Source of the DNA: an uncultured beta proteobacterium
GTDB lineage: Bacteria > Pseudomonadota > Gammaproteobacteria > Burkholderiales > Burkholderiaceae
Reading direction: 5' to 3'
Assembly: GCA_903827075.1 (NCBI GenBank)
Contig: CAIKGX010000010.1
Location: 1 to 18,053, forward strand
Length of the DNA stretch: 18,053 nt
A program made the position numbers and the translations under genes. The notes beneath the pieces were generated by a model that worked only from the letters and a program-made list of their open reading frames with translations, was not told where the DNA came from and made no database searches. Positions 1 to 7,875 of this stretch are shown piece after piece; the first letter of the stretch is position 1, and every line of letters starts with the position of its first letter.

Positions 1-1341
1 GGAACATTCGACGTGTCCATTATTGAGATCGCTAACGTCGATGGTGAGAAGCAGTTTGAAGTGCTCTCTACCAACGGCGATACCTTCTTGGGCGGTGAAG
101 ATTTTGACCAACGCATCATTGACTGGATCATTACTGAGTTCAAAAAAGAACAAGGCGTTGATTTGAGCAAAGATGTATTGGCATTGCAACGCTTAAAAGA
201 TGCTGCTGAAAAAGCCAAGATCGAATTGTCATCTGCACAACAAACAGAAATTAACTTGCCATACGTGACAGCTGATGCCAGCGGTCCTAAGCATTTGAAT
301 TTGAAGCTAACCCGCGCTAAGTTGGAGTCTTTAGTAGAAGAGTTAGTGAACCGTACTGCCGGTCCTTGCTTAACTGCAATTAAAGATGCTGGAGTGAACG
401 TAGCTGATATCGACGATGTGATTTTAGTGGGCGGTCAAACTCGTATGCCTGCAGTACAAGACAAGGTAAAAGAGATTTTTGGTAAAGAGCCACGCAAAGA
501 CGTTAACCCAGATGAAGCCGTTGCTGTTGGCGCCGCGATTCAGGGTTCTGTATTGTCTGGTGATCGTAAAGACGTTTTACTCTTGGATGTAACGCCATTG
601 TCATTGGGCATCGAAACCTTGGGCGGCGTAATGACTAAGATGATTGTAAAGAACACGACGATTCCTACTAAGCATTCACAGGTGTATTCCACAGCGGAAG
701 ATAACCAGCCAGCTGTAACGATCAAGTGTTTCCAAGGTGAACGTGAGATGGCTGCCGCAAACAAACTGCTGGGTGAATTTAACTTAGAGGGTATTCCTCC
801 TGCACAACGTGGTATGCCACAAATTGAAGTGACCTTTGATATTGATGCCAATGGTATTTTGCATGTCACCGCAAAAGACAAGGCCTCTGGCAAAGAAAAC
901 AAGATTACCATCAAAGCGAACTCTGGCCTGACTGAAGAAGAAATCTTACGTATGGTGAAAGATGCTGAAGCGAATGCTGATGAAGATAAAAAAGCATTGG
1001 AGTTAGTCACTGCACGCAACACTGCCGATGCTTTAGCGCACTCTACTAAGAAGGCTTTGGAGGAGCACGGCGCTGCTTTAGAGGCATCTGAAAAAGAAGC
1101 AATTGAAGCTGCCTTAAAAGAGCTTGATGAGGCAATTAAGGGTAACGATAAAACCATCATTGAAGCGAAGACCGAAGCATTGGGCAAAGCAAGTCAGAAG
1201 TTAGGCGAAAAAGCCATGGCAGCTGAGCAGGCTAAAGCGGGTGGCGCAGCTCCAGGAGCTGCTCCTGGGGGTGCTCAAGCAGCCGCTCCTGACGCTGATG
1301 TGGTTGATGCTGATTTCAAAGAGGTTGATGACAAGAAGTAA
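1..1341 (+). CDS. dnaK: DnaK (Hsp70 chaperone), 5'-truncated by the window edge
   Basis: Cytoplasmic ATP-dependent chaperone that binds exposed hydrophobic peptides and works with DnaJ and GrpE. The reading frame is open from base 1: the first codons give GTFDVSIIEIA, the Hsp70 signature region of the nucleotide-binding domain, so the apparent GTG at 13 is internal and about 195 N-terminal residues lie outside the window. The 446 residues seen cover the second half of the ATPase domain (ILVGGQTRMP), the interdomain linker (DVLLLDVTPLSLG), the beta-sandwich peptide-binding domain and the helical lid. The tail is an Ala/Gly/Pro-rich stretch ending in DADFKEVDDKK, like the conserved acidic end of bacterial DnaK. 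dnaJ follows on the same strand after 92 nt, the usual order. No defect is visible in the part seen. Confidence 0.98.
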   Translation, partial: GTFDVSIIEIANVDGEKQFEVLSTNGDTFLGGEDFDQRIIDWIITEFKKEQGVDLSKDVLALQRLKDAAEKAKIELSSAQQTEINLPYVTADASGPKHLNLKLTRAKLESLVEELVNRTAGPCLTAIKDAGVNVADIDDVILVGGQTRMPAVQDKVKEIFGKEPRKDVNPDEAVAVGAAIQGSVLSGDRKDVLLLDVTPLSLGIETLGGVMTKMIVKNTTIPTKHSQVYSTAEDNQPAVTIKCFQGEREMAAANKLLGEFNLEGIPPAQRGMPQIEVTFDIDANGILHVTAKDKASGKENKITIKANSGLTEEEILRMVKDAEANADEDKKALELVTARNTADALAHSTKKALEEHGAALEASEKEAIEAALKELDEAIKGNDKTIIEAKTEALGKASQKLGEKAMAAEQAKAGGAAPGAAPGGAQAAAPDADVVDADFKEVDDKK

Positions 1342-1380
1342 TTTTCAATCCATTTAACGTAGTTTTGATGTAATTCAATA

Positions 1381-1405
1381 ACAAGTCGGCCTCGTGCCGA
1401 CTTGT
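1381..1405 (+). other. Perfect 10-bp hairpin between dnaK and dnaJ
   Basis: Arms 1381-1390 (ACAAGTCGGC) and 1396-1405 (GCCGACTTGT) are exact reverse complements around a 5-nt loop. The following bases (GCCATTCAGG) contain no T-run, so this is not a standard intrinsic terminator. In this position it could reduce read-through into dnaJ, or act as a processing or stability element that sets the DnaK:DnaJ ratio. That role is inference; the structure is seen directly. Confidence 0.8.
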
Positions 1406-1421
1406 GCCATTCAGGTTGTTG

Positions 1422-1427
1422 AGAGGA
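1422..1427 (+). promoter_or_regulatory. Ribosome binding site that fixes the dnaJ start
   Basis: AGAGGA lies 6 nt before the GTG at 1434. It is the best purine-rich site in the leader and supports the shorter DnaJ start over the in-frame GTG at 1404. Confidence 0.75.
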
Positions 1428-1433
1428 ATTGTT

Positions 1434-2570
1434 GTGCCTAAAAGTAAACGCGATTATTACGAAGTGCTCGGTCTTGCAAAGGGCGCTAGCGATGCAGAGC
1501 TAAAAGCAGCTTACCGTAAGTTAGCAATGAAGCACCACCCCGATCGCAACCCCGATAGTAAAGATGCGGGAGCGCAATTTAAAGAAGTAAAAGAGGCTTA
1601 CGAAACGCTGACCGATCCAAATAAGCGCGCTGCTTATGATCAGTATGGTCATGCTGGTGTTGATCCCTCAATGGGTGGTTTTAGTGGTGGTGGCTTCGGC
1701 GGAAGCGGCGGTTTTGCGGATGCTTTTGGCGACATCTTCGGAGACATTTTTGGGCAAAGTGGCGGACGTCATGCTGGCCCTCAAGTCTATAAGGGTGCTG
1801 ACTTGCGTTACAACATGGACATCACTCTTGAGCAAGCAGCCGAGGGTTACACCACTCAGATTCGGGTGCCTAGTTGGAGTAGCTGCAAACCATGTCATGG
1901 CACGGGCGCCGAGCCTGGTAGCAAAGCGGAAAGATGCACCACTTGTGATGGTCATGGCCAAGTAAGAGTTCAACAAGGCTTTTTCTCTATGCAACAAACT
2001 TGCCCTAAGTGCCGTGGTACTGGCGAGTACATTCCCAAACCATGCAAGACCTGTCATGGCAGTGGGAAACATAAAGAACAAAAAACATTAGAGATCAAAA
2101 TCCCCGCAGGGATTGATGATGGTATGCGCGTGCGCTCAGTGGGTAATGGTGAGCCCGGTATCAATGGTGGTCCGTCCGGTGATCTCTATGTCGAGGTCAG
2201 AGTCAAGCCTCATAAAGTGTTTGAGCGGGATGGCAGTGATCTGCATGTGCAGATGCCCATTTCTTTTGCAACGGCAACCATTGGTGGCGACATTGAAGTG
2301 CCAACTCTTTCTGGGCGCGTAGAATTTCCGATTCCAGAAGGCACTCAGACGGGTAAGACATTCCGCCTACGCAATAAGGGTATAAAAGGTCTTCGTTCAG
2401 CTATTGTTGGTGATCTTTTTGTGCACGTGATGGTTGAGACACCGGTGAAGTTAACCGAGGAACAGAAAAAGATGCTCCAAAAGTTTGATGATAGTTTGAA
2501 AACTGGCGGAGATAAACACAACCCACAGCAAAAGGGTTGGTTTGAGGGTGTAAAGAGTTTCTTTAGCTAA
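1434..2570 (+). CDS. dnaJ: DnaJ (Hsp40 co-chaperone)
   Basis: Co-chaperone that delivers substrates to DnaK and stimulates its ATPase. With the GTG start at 1434 the protein is 378 residues, close to the family norm. It has a J-domain (residues 5-70) with the HPD triad at 35-37, a Gly/Phe-rich linker (about 80-118), and four zinc-binding CxxCxGxG repeats: CKPCHGTG 151-158, CTTCDGHG 168-175, CPKCRGTG 190-197 and CKTCHGSG 204-211. Two C-terminal beta-sandwich substrate-binding domains follow. The 1434 start is chosen because AGAGGA at 1422-1427 sits 6 nt upstream and the protein then begins MPKSKRDYYEVLG. The longer frame from GTG 1404 would start inside the hairpin arm and add ten residues (MPFRLLRGIV) unlike DnaJ. 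All catalytic and zinc residues are present. Confidence 0.97.
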   Translation: MPKSKRDYYEVLGLAKGASDAELKAAYRKLAMKHHPDRNPDSKDAGAQFKEVKEAYETLTDPNKRAAYDQYGHAGVDPSMGGFSGGGFGGSGGFADAFGDIFGDIFGQSGGRHAGPQVYKGADLRYNMDITLEQAAEGYTTQIRVPSWSSCKPCHGTGAEPGSKAERCTTCDGHGQVRVQQGFFSMQQTCPKCRGTGEYIPKPCKTCHGSGKHKEQKTLEIKIPAGIDDGMRVRSVGNGEPGINGGPSGDLYVEVRVKPHKVFERDGSDLHVQMPISFATATIGGDIEVPTLSGRVEFPIPEGTQTGKTFRLRNKGIKGLRSAIVGDLFVHVMVETPVKLTEEQKKMLQKFDDSLKTGGDKHNPQQKGWFEGVKSFFS

Positions 2571-2578
2571 TGATGGGT

Positions 2579-2613
2579 ATTTGCTGGTGAGTTTGAAACT
2601 CTAGCCAGCAAAT
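2579..2613. other. Composite hairpin at the dnaJ/panB convergent junction
   Basis: Outer arms ATTTGCTGG (2579-2587) and CCAGCAAAT (2605-2613) pair perfectly. An inner pair, GAGTTT (2589-2594) and AAACTC (2596-2601), stacks within it around a single G. The right arm runs into the panB 3' end, whose stop is at 2601-2603. Both transcripts would fold it, so it could end or stabilise both messages. Neither direction has a T-run, so classical intrinsic termination is not supported. Confidence 0.7.
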
Positions 2614-3419
2614 GCATGCTCTAAATCTGGAAATTTTCCGGATTTAACTTCTCGTACGTAAGCTTTAATTGCAGCCTCAATAGAAGTGTGACCATCCATA
2701 AAGTTTTTAACAAATTTGGGTGGTTTCCCTGGGCTAATGCCCAGCATATCTTGTAGTACCAATACCTGCCCTGAACAATCGGGACCCGCGCCAATGCCAA
2801 TGGTAGGAATATGGAGCTCAGCTGTAATTTTTTCACCCAGTGTTGAAGGAATTGCTTCAAGCACTACCATCTGCGCCCCCGCAGCCTGACAAGCTAATGC
2901 TTGTTCAAGCATGATGGTGGCTGCATCCTTTGATCTACCTTGTACCTTATAGCCCCCTAGGAGGTGAACAGATTGCGGTAATAAGCCCAAGTGAGCACAG
3001 ACGGGTACGCTGCGTTCGACCAAATAGCGAATGATTTCAACTTGCCACTCGCCACCACCTTCAAGCTTCACCATATCCGCGCCGGCACGCATTAGTTCCG
3101 CTGCTGAATCTAATGCTTGCGCAGGGTCGCCATAGCTGGCAAATGGCAGGTCGGCAAGCAAAAATGCCTGGGTATTGGCGCGTGCGACACATGCCGTGTG
3201 ATAGGCCATTTGTTCAATAGTTACGGGAGTAGTGCTGTTAAAGCCCTGAATCACGTTGCCCAAGGAGTCGCCAACGAGAATGGTTTCGACCCCGCAGCGA
3301 TTTAACAGTGACGCCATAGTGGAGTCGTACGCTGTGAGCATGGTAATTTTTTCACTCTCAGCATGCATTGAGAGGAGCTTAGTAATAGTGATTGGCTTTT
3401 CGCCTTGCAGGTAACCCAT
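2601..3419 (-). CDS. panB: Ketopantoate hydroxymethyltransferase PanB
   Basis: First committed step of pantothenate (coenzyme A) synthesis: transfers a hydroxymethyl group from 5,10-methylene-tetrahydrofolate to alpha-ketoisovalerate. The 272-residue protein has the normal length and TIM-barrel motifs: VGDSLGN with metal-ligand Asp51, LLADLPF with Asp90, KLEGG with Glu120, AHLGLLPQ and VLEAIP with Glu188 at the position of the catalytic Glu181 of E. coli, then IGIGAGPDCSGQVLV. The ATG at 3417-3419 is used; a later Met18 would lose the conserved N-terminal lead-in. No strong Shine-Dalgarno is seen. folK ends 17 nt upstream, so both are probably on one message. FolK supplies the folate pathway whose product PanB consumes, a plausible reason for the pairing. 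Confidence 0.97.
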   Translation of the reverse strand: MGYLQGEKPITITKLLSMHAESEKITMLTAYDSTMASLLNRCGVETILVGDSLGNVIQGFNSTTPVTIEQMAYHTACVARANTQAFLLADLPFASYGDPAQALDSAAELMRAGADMVKLEGGGEWQVEIIRYLVERSVPVCAHLGLLPQSVHLLGGYKVQGRSKDAATIMLEQALACQAAGAQMVVLEAIPSTLGEKITAELHIPTIGIGAGPDCSGQVLVLQDMLGISPGKPPKFVKNFMDGHTSIEAAIKAYVREVKSGKFPDLEHAFAG

Positions 3420-3436
3420 GGCGAGAGTTTAATGAA

Positions 3437-3964
3437 TTAATGCGTTGATTGGCTATAAATGTCTTTTTGCCCACAGCTACAGTTGCGGCAGGGGAGTTTT
3501 TCAATACGTTGGTGGGCTACTTTTGGCAAGTAAGTCTTGAGTTCGCCAAAGTTGGGTAAAAAGAAATCTGGGGCAATTTCTAGGAGCGGAAGCAGGACAA
3601 AAGAGCGTTCAATGATCCGAGGGTGTGGGAGGGTTAATTCAGAATCCTCTTGGGATATACCCTCAAAAGAGAGAATATCCAGATCTAATGTGCGGGGAGC
3701 GTTGGCATAGGGCCGTTCGCGGCCAAATTCTTGTTCAACTGCTTGGCAAACATGCAAAAGGCCATAGGGACTGAGCTGAGTCTCTATTTCAATCACCGCA
3801 TTGATATAGTCGCCACCAAGAGCTTCTACGGGTGCACTCTGATAAAAGCAGCTCTTAGTCAGGATTTGCAATTCGCAACGTAGCGCTAAGCAAACAATCG
3901 CATCAGTGATGAGTTGTCGCGTATCGCCAATGTTGCCGCCAAATCCAATAAAAGCTCGAGCCAT
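3437..3964 (-). CDS. folK: HPPK, 6-hydroxymethyl-7,8-dihydropterin pyrophosphokinase
   Basis: Transfers pyrophosphate from ATP to 6-hydroxymethyl-dihydropterin in folate synthesis; cytoplasmic. The 175-residue protein shows the N-terminal FIGFGGNIGD, YQSAPVE at 41-47, RERPYANAPRTLDLDIL carrying the HPPK signature with metal-binding Asp95 and Asp97, and LPHPRIIERSFVLLPL. It is slightly longer than a minimal HPPK: the last 20 or so residues form a polar tail with a CRNCSC cluster (159-164) that I do not recognise from the family. The ATG at 3962-3964 is preceded on the minus strand by GGAAAG. It lies between pcnB (64-nt gap) and panB (17-nt gap). Confidence 0.95.
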   Translation of the reverse strand: MARAFIGFGGNIGDTRQLITDAIVCLALRCELQILTKSCFYQSAPVEALGGDYINAVIEIETQLSPYGLLHVCQAVEQEFGRERPYANAPRTLDLDILSFEGISQEDSELTLPHPRIIERSFVLLPLLEIAPDFFLPNFGELKTYLPKVAHQRIEKLPCRNCSCGQKDIYSQSTH

Positions 3965-4004
3965 GCTCTTTCCAAGCTAGGAAGAAAAAAGATATAAAAC
4001 TACT

Positions 4005-4022
4005 TTACTGAAATTTCAGTAA
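4005..4022. repeat. 18-bp perfect palindrome between pcnB and folK
   Basis: TTACTGAAATTTCAGTAA is identical to its reverse complement. It lies 6 nt beyond the pcnB stop and about 40 nt before the folK start, in the largest gap of this block. On the minus strand an AT-rich segment with TTTTTT follows about 20 nt later. It could be a weak terminator hairpin, or an operator or processing site within the operon. No known regulator consensus is matched with confidence. Confidence 0.6.
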
Positions 4023-4028
4023 GTTTGC

Positions 4029-5429
4029 TTAGTCTGTTGCATCTGCTGTGGGCGCAGTTGGTTTGGCTTTTCTACGACGACGCCTTTTGGTAGGCGAACC
4101 GGTATTACTGGTGTCGTTTTTGGCTAAAGCCATTAAAGATTCTTGGCCAACAGGATCTGCTGCAATAAAGCTAGTCCACCATTCTCCTAGATCAGTGCTT
4201 TGCTCTCCAGTAGCGCAACGCAAAAGCATGAAGTCATAACCAGCTCTAAAGCGTGGGGATTCAATGAGTCGGAATGGATAGCGTCCAACCCGTCTTTCAA
4301 ATCGGGGTTGCATGGACCAGATCTCCCGCATGTCACTCTCAAAGCGACGCTGAATGACCATACCATTACTTTGGGTCGCAATCGTCTCATCCATAGCATC
4401 GTGTAGCGCTGGGATATTGGCCATGCCATTGGCAATGTTTCTTTTCCAATTGCGCAATAGGTCTGGCCACAATAAGGTAGCAAACAAGAAGCCTGCAGAG
4501 ACACTTTTTCCAGATTGAATCCGTTGGTCGGTATTCTCTAATGCAATACGCACAAACTCATTTGCTTTTGTAGATTCAGGATCCCCATCTAAGATGTGAT
4601 CTAACAAAGGGAGCAAGCCATGATGTAAGCCTGCATCACGTAGACCTTGAATGGCGGCCCATGAGTATCCTGACATTAAGAGCTTAAGGATTTCATCAAA
4701 GAGACGTGCGGATGGAACATCATGAATCAGTTTGCCTAATGTAGCGATAGGCGCGTGTGTCGCAGCATCTAAAGTAAATCCAGTCTTGGCGGCAAAGCGA
4801 ATGGCGCGCAACATGCGTATTGGGTCTTCGCGATAGCGCTTTGCAGGATCCCCAATCATTCTCAATACTTTCTTTTGCATGTCGGCCATGCCGCCGTGAT
4901 AGTCGAGAACGGTTTCGGATGAGGGGTCGTAATACATAGCATTAATACTAAAATCCCGACGTGCCGCATCTTCATGTTGGCTACCCCAAACGTTGTCCCT
5001 GAGAATGCGGCCATTTTCTGCTACATGTTCTCCCGCGTTCTCCAGTAAGGCTCTAAAGGTAGAAACCTCAATAATTTCAGGGGAGCCTTTACCAAAAAAG
5101 GTAACGTGCACAATCTGAAAGCGACGACCGATCAGGCGGGCCTTGCGAAAGAGTTTTTGTACTTGTTCGGGGGTGGCATTCGTTGCGACATCAAAATCTT
5201 TAGGGCCTATTCCGAGAGCTAAATCGCGGACCGCACCACCAACAATGAAGGCTTCATAGCCTGCTTGCTGCAAGGTATGGGTTACCTTAACGGCATTCTT
5301 AGAAAGCAGGTGTGGATCAATGCGATGGGCTTTTTTGGGGATGCGCTTAGGCGCACCCGAGTTATTGGCTAGGGTATGACGCACCATGGGGTCACGACGC
5401 AAAATACGCTTGATAAATTTAGTAATCAT
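4029..5429 (-). CDS. pcnB: Poly(A) polymerase I PcnB
   Basis: Adds 3' poly(A) tails to RNA, promoting decay by 3' exonucleases. Length (466 residues) matches E. coli PcnB (about 465) rather than shorter CCA-adding enzymes. The nucleotidyltransferase core has IVGGAVRDL (62-70) and the catalytic pair Asp78/Asp80 in KDFDVAT. RRDFSINAMYYDP (157-169) and RMLRAIRFAAKTGF (205-218) are the class II head and neck motifs. The C-terminus is strongly basic (TKRRRRRKAKP), as expected for an RNA-binding tail. Its ATG overlaps the TGA of the upstream HAD gene in an ATGA arrangement (5426-5429), which implies translational coupling. Confusion with tRNA nucleotidyltransferase is the main alternative, but length and basic tail favour PcnB. 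Confidence 0.94.
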   Translation of the reverse strand: MITKFIKRILRRDPMVRHTLANNSGAPKRIPKKAHRIDPHLLSKNAVKVTHTLQQAGYEAFIVGGAVRDLALGIGPKDFDVATNATPEQVQKLFRKARLIGRRFQIVHVTFFGKGSPEIIEVSTFRALLENAGEHVAENGRILRDNVWGSQHEDAARRDFSINAMYYDPSSETVLDYHGGMADMQKKVLRMIGDPAKRYREDPIRMLRAIRFAAKTGFTLDAATHAPIATLGKLIHDVPSARLFDEILKLLMSGYSWAAIQGLRDAGLHHGLLPLLDHILDGDPESTKANEFVRIALENTDQRIQSGKSVSAGFLFATLLWPDLLRNWKRNIANGMANIPALHDAMDETIATQSNGMVIQRRFESDMREIWSMQPRFERRVGRYPFRLIESPRFRAGYDFMLLRCATGEQSTDLGEWWTSFIAADPVGQESLMALAKNDTSNTGSPTKRRRRRKAKPTAPTADATD

Positions 5430-6106
5430 GCAAACAATTCAAGTATGGGCCAGTGACGTTTTGTGGCTTCAGCGCGCAATCGTGCATCTGGATTAGTGGC
5501 AATAGGATGACTCACTTTTTCTAAAAGCGGTAAGTCATTCATTGAATCAGAATAAAAATAACTGCGGGGCAATTTGTCTAGTGCGAGGTTTTGGCTGCTA
5601 AGCCAATCATGCACTTTCTGTATTTTGCCTTCACGAAAATTGGGTATGCCCTTCACTTCGCCAGTGAAGTTGGCAAAAGGCTTATCACCTTGTGTAGCTG
5701 GTTCAGTTGCAATGAGATGCTCAATCCCAAAGCTCTCAACGATAGGGCGGGTAACGAAACTATTAGTAGCCGTCACAACACAGCATAGATCGCCCGCATC
5801 TTGATGGCGTTTTACTAAGTCGACCGCTTGTTGACGCAGTTGCCCTGTAATGACTTCATTCATAAAAGCGTCATGCCACTCCTTGAGTTGTTCCCGAGAA
5901 TGCTCTGATAAAGGTTTTAAAGCAAAGCGCAGAAATTCATCAATATTGAGCTTGCCGTCTTTGTAATCTTGGTAAAAGCGCTCATTTTGCTCAGCATAAA
6001 ATTGACTATCAACCACACCAATGCGAGCCAAGAATTGCCCCCATTCGTAATCGCTATCGCAGGGTAAGAGGGTGTGATCTAAGTCGAAAAGTGCTATCTG
6101 AGTCAT
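5426..6106 (-). CDS. HAD-superfamily IB phosphatase
   Basis: Predicted small-molecule phosphatase of the HAD-IB group (phosphoserine phosphatase-like, SerB/CicA relatives); substrate not determinable here. All four HAD motifs are visible in its 226 residues: motif I FDLDHTLL with nucleophile Asp8 and Asp10, motif II VVTATNSF around Thr112, motif III Lys161 in REGKIQK, and motif IV YSDSMNDLPLL with Asp187 and Asp191. A helical cap occupies roughly 15-90. Databases often label such proteins SerB or histidinol-phosphatase; the sequence alone does not justify either. It sits 8 nt after hda and overlaps pcnB by 4 nt, so it is translated within the same operon. Confidence 0.9.
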   Translation of the reverse strand: MTQIALFDLDHTLLPCDSDYEWGQFLARIGVVDSQFYAEQNERFYQDYKDGKLNIDEFLRFALKPLSEHSREQLKEWHDAFMNEVITGQLRQQAVDLVKRHQDAGDLCCVVTATNSFVTRPIVESFGIEHLIATEPATQGDKPFANFTGEVKGIPNFREGKIQKVHDWLSSQNLALDKLPRSYFYSDSMNDLPLLEKVSHPIATNPDARLRAEATKRHWPILELFA

Positions 6107-6114
6107 TAAGTAAT

Positions 6115-6873
6115 TTATTTGGGTTGCAAGAGTTCTCGCACGAGCGGTAAAGTCACAGCCCTTTTTGTTTCTAGTGAATAGGCATCTAAAGCGTCGATTA
6201 AGGCCATTAAGCTAGGCATATCTCGATAAAAGCGGTTTAGTAGCCAGGGTAATACATCTGGAGACAATACTAAGCCGCGTGCAGTAGCTGCCTGCTGCAA
6301 AGCTTGTATTTTCTCATCATCCTCTAAAAGATGGGTTTGAAAGACCAGCCCCCACCCAAGGCGGGTTCGAAGATCTTCTCTTAATTGTAATGAGCTGGGG
6401 GCTGCATTACCTGCCATAAAGATATGAATGGCCTTGCTGGCCTGGATTTCATTCAGGATTCTGAATAAGGAGGCAACCTGTCGCTCGTCCAGGCGATCCA
6501 CATCATCTACGGTAATCACTGAGGGCGTGCTACTGGTACCCAGTTCACCCATTTTTTCTTCTAGTCGAACCCAGGAAATGGGTTCATGGGGCGTTAAGGG
6601 AAAATATTCTAGACCGAGCTCTTGCGCAGCATTGCTCAATGCACTGAGTAAATGGGATCGGCCGGAACCCTCTGGGCCCCACCAATAAATCCAGCGTTCA
6701 TTTAAAGGATTGGCTTGCAAATTGGAATCTACATTTGTTTCCCATCCCATCACCAAATCCTGCAACGCTGAATACAGGGCAAGATCTTTGCCTGGCAAAA
6801 AGTTGTCTAAGCTTGCTTTGGGCGTCTGAGCGATGTCGAGTGCAAATTGTCTGGGAAGCGAAGTGTTATTCAT
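6115..6873 (-). CDS. hda: Hda, DnaA regulatory inactivator
   Basis: AAA+ protein that, bound to the DNA-loaded beta clamp, stimulates hydrolysis of DnaA-ATP and so prevents re-initiation of replication. The 252 residues resemble DnaA domain III without its DNA-binding domain IV. At the N-terminus, QFALDI (9-14) fits the clamp-binding motif position of Hda (QLSLPL in E. coli). Walker A is GPEGSGRSH (66-74), with Arg in place of the usual Lys as also in E. coli Hda. Walker B is VDDVD (122-126). LRTRLGWGLVFQ (168-179) is the box VII/arginine-finger region. The ATG at 6871-6873 is 12 nt after the perM-like gene. Confidence 0.93.
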   Translation of the reverse strand: MNNTSLPRQFALDIAQTPKASLDNFLPGKDLALYSALQDLVMGWETNVDSNLQANPLNERWIYWWGPEGSGRSHLLSALSNAAQELGLEYFPLTPHEPISWVRLEEKMGELGTSSTPSVITVDDVDRLDERQVASLFRILNEIQASKAIHIFMAGNAAPSSLQLREDLRTRLGWGLVFQTHLLEDDEKIQALQQAATARGLVLSPDVLPWLLNRFYRDMPSLMALIDALDAYSLETKRAVTLPLVRELLQPK

Positions 6874-6885
6874 TAATGCTAAAAA

Positions 6886-7875
6886 TTATTTCTGATACCA
6901 GGTGCTTTGGGTATAGCGGGACCAGGAGTATTGCATTAACACCAAACTTACCGCGCTGATGGGTAGGGCAAGAAGCACCCCAAAAAAACCAAATAATTTC
7001 CCGAAAAAAAGCAAGGCAAAGAGGACTGCGACAGGATGTAAACCAATTCGCTCCCCTACTAAGCGCGGGGTTAAGAAGAAGCCTTCAATAAATTGTCCAA
7101 GACCATAAACAATTAAAACACCCACAATTTCAGTTCCAAGCCCAAACTGCAATACTGCCGCTAGAAGGGCTAAAGAGAAGCCGATAGCAATACCGATATA
7201 AGGAATCACAATCATGATCGCTGTAAACACGCCTAAGGCCACAGCCCCTTTGACGCCTACTAAGCTAAGTCCAACGCTATAAAACACCGACATGATGGAG
7301 ATGACGATCAGCATTCCGCGAAGGTATTGAGAAAGTAGACCATCGGTGTGCATGCTGAGGTGATAGACGGTATTTTGGGCGCGCAAAGGAACTGCTTTTT
7401 TGACTAATTCAAAGAAATGATCCCAATCAATCAGCAAATAAAACATTACAAACAGAATAAGAACAGCATTCACAAAGCCTGCTATGACAGAGCTTCCGGA
7501 CATCAGCACGGTATCTAAGGCGCCCGTCATCAGCGCATCGGCGTTATCACTAATGTGCGTGGTGATTTTTTGGGTGGCACTGGATTTAAGGGTGTCCCAG
7601 TCAAAATCAATGCGAAATTCACTCAATTTAGGGCTCAACCAAGCCTGAGTGTTCTCAATCCAAACGGGAAGCTGAGTCTTAATGAGCGGAATTTCAGTTT
7701 TAAGGAGGCTAACAAAGAGAATCAGAATGCTAAATATGACTCCCAAGCCAATAATCATGGCTATGGCAGCTGCCGCTGCGCGGGGCAGCCGATGCCTCTC
7801 AAGCCATAGGCAAACTGGGCGCAAGGCATAAGCCAGAATAAACGCAGTAAGAAAAGGGGTAAAAATTTCAGACAT
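6886..7875 (-). CDS. PerM/AI-2E family membrane protein, short at the N-terminus
   Basis: Polytopic inner-membrane protein of the AI-2E exporter/PerM family (DUF20). Members include putative AI-2 exporters and Na+/H+ antiporters, so the substrate is open. Its 329 residues contain hydrophobic segments near 5-22, 34-60, 123-150 and 185-235, with the family's IPYIGIAIG motif, then EGFFLTPRLVGERIGLHP and a Gly-rich C-terminal segment (FFGKLFGFFGVLLALP). A soluble stretch lies at about 62-120. The protein begins directly at SEIFTPFLTAFILAYALRP, which in relatives normally follows a first N-terminal helix; an in-frame stop lies 8 codons upstream. AGAGGA lies 10 nt before the ATG and supports this start. 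It is first gene of the minus-strand block, divergent from purM. Confidence 0.88.
   Translation of the reverse strand: MSEIFTPFLTAFILAYALRPVCLWLERHRLPRAAAAAIAMIIGLGVIFSILILFVSLLKTEIPLIKTQLPVWIENTQAWLSPKLSEFRIDFDWDTLKSSATQKITTHISDNADALMTGALDTVLMSGSSVIAGFVNAVLILFVMFYLLIDWDHFFELVKKAVPLRAQNTVYHLSMHTDGLLSQYLRGMLIVISIMSVFYSVGLSLVGVKGAVALGVFTAIMIVIPYIGIAIGFSLALLAAVLQFGLGTEIVGVLIVYGLGQFIEGFFLTPRLVGERIGLHPVAVLFALLFFGKLFGFFGVLLALPISAVSLVLMQYSWSRYTQSTWYQK

Noticed and set aside
540..1187. 215-residue open frame on the minus strand across dnaK
   Set aside because: It is antisense to highly conserved dnaK coding sequence and its product has low-complexity Ser/Ala runs typical of a shadow frame.
1404..1433. 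Longer dnaJ start at GTG 1404
   Set aside because: The start lies in a hairpin arm, has no ribosome site, and adds residues unlike DnaJ; GTG 1434 has AGAGGA 6 nt upstream.
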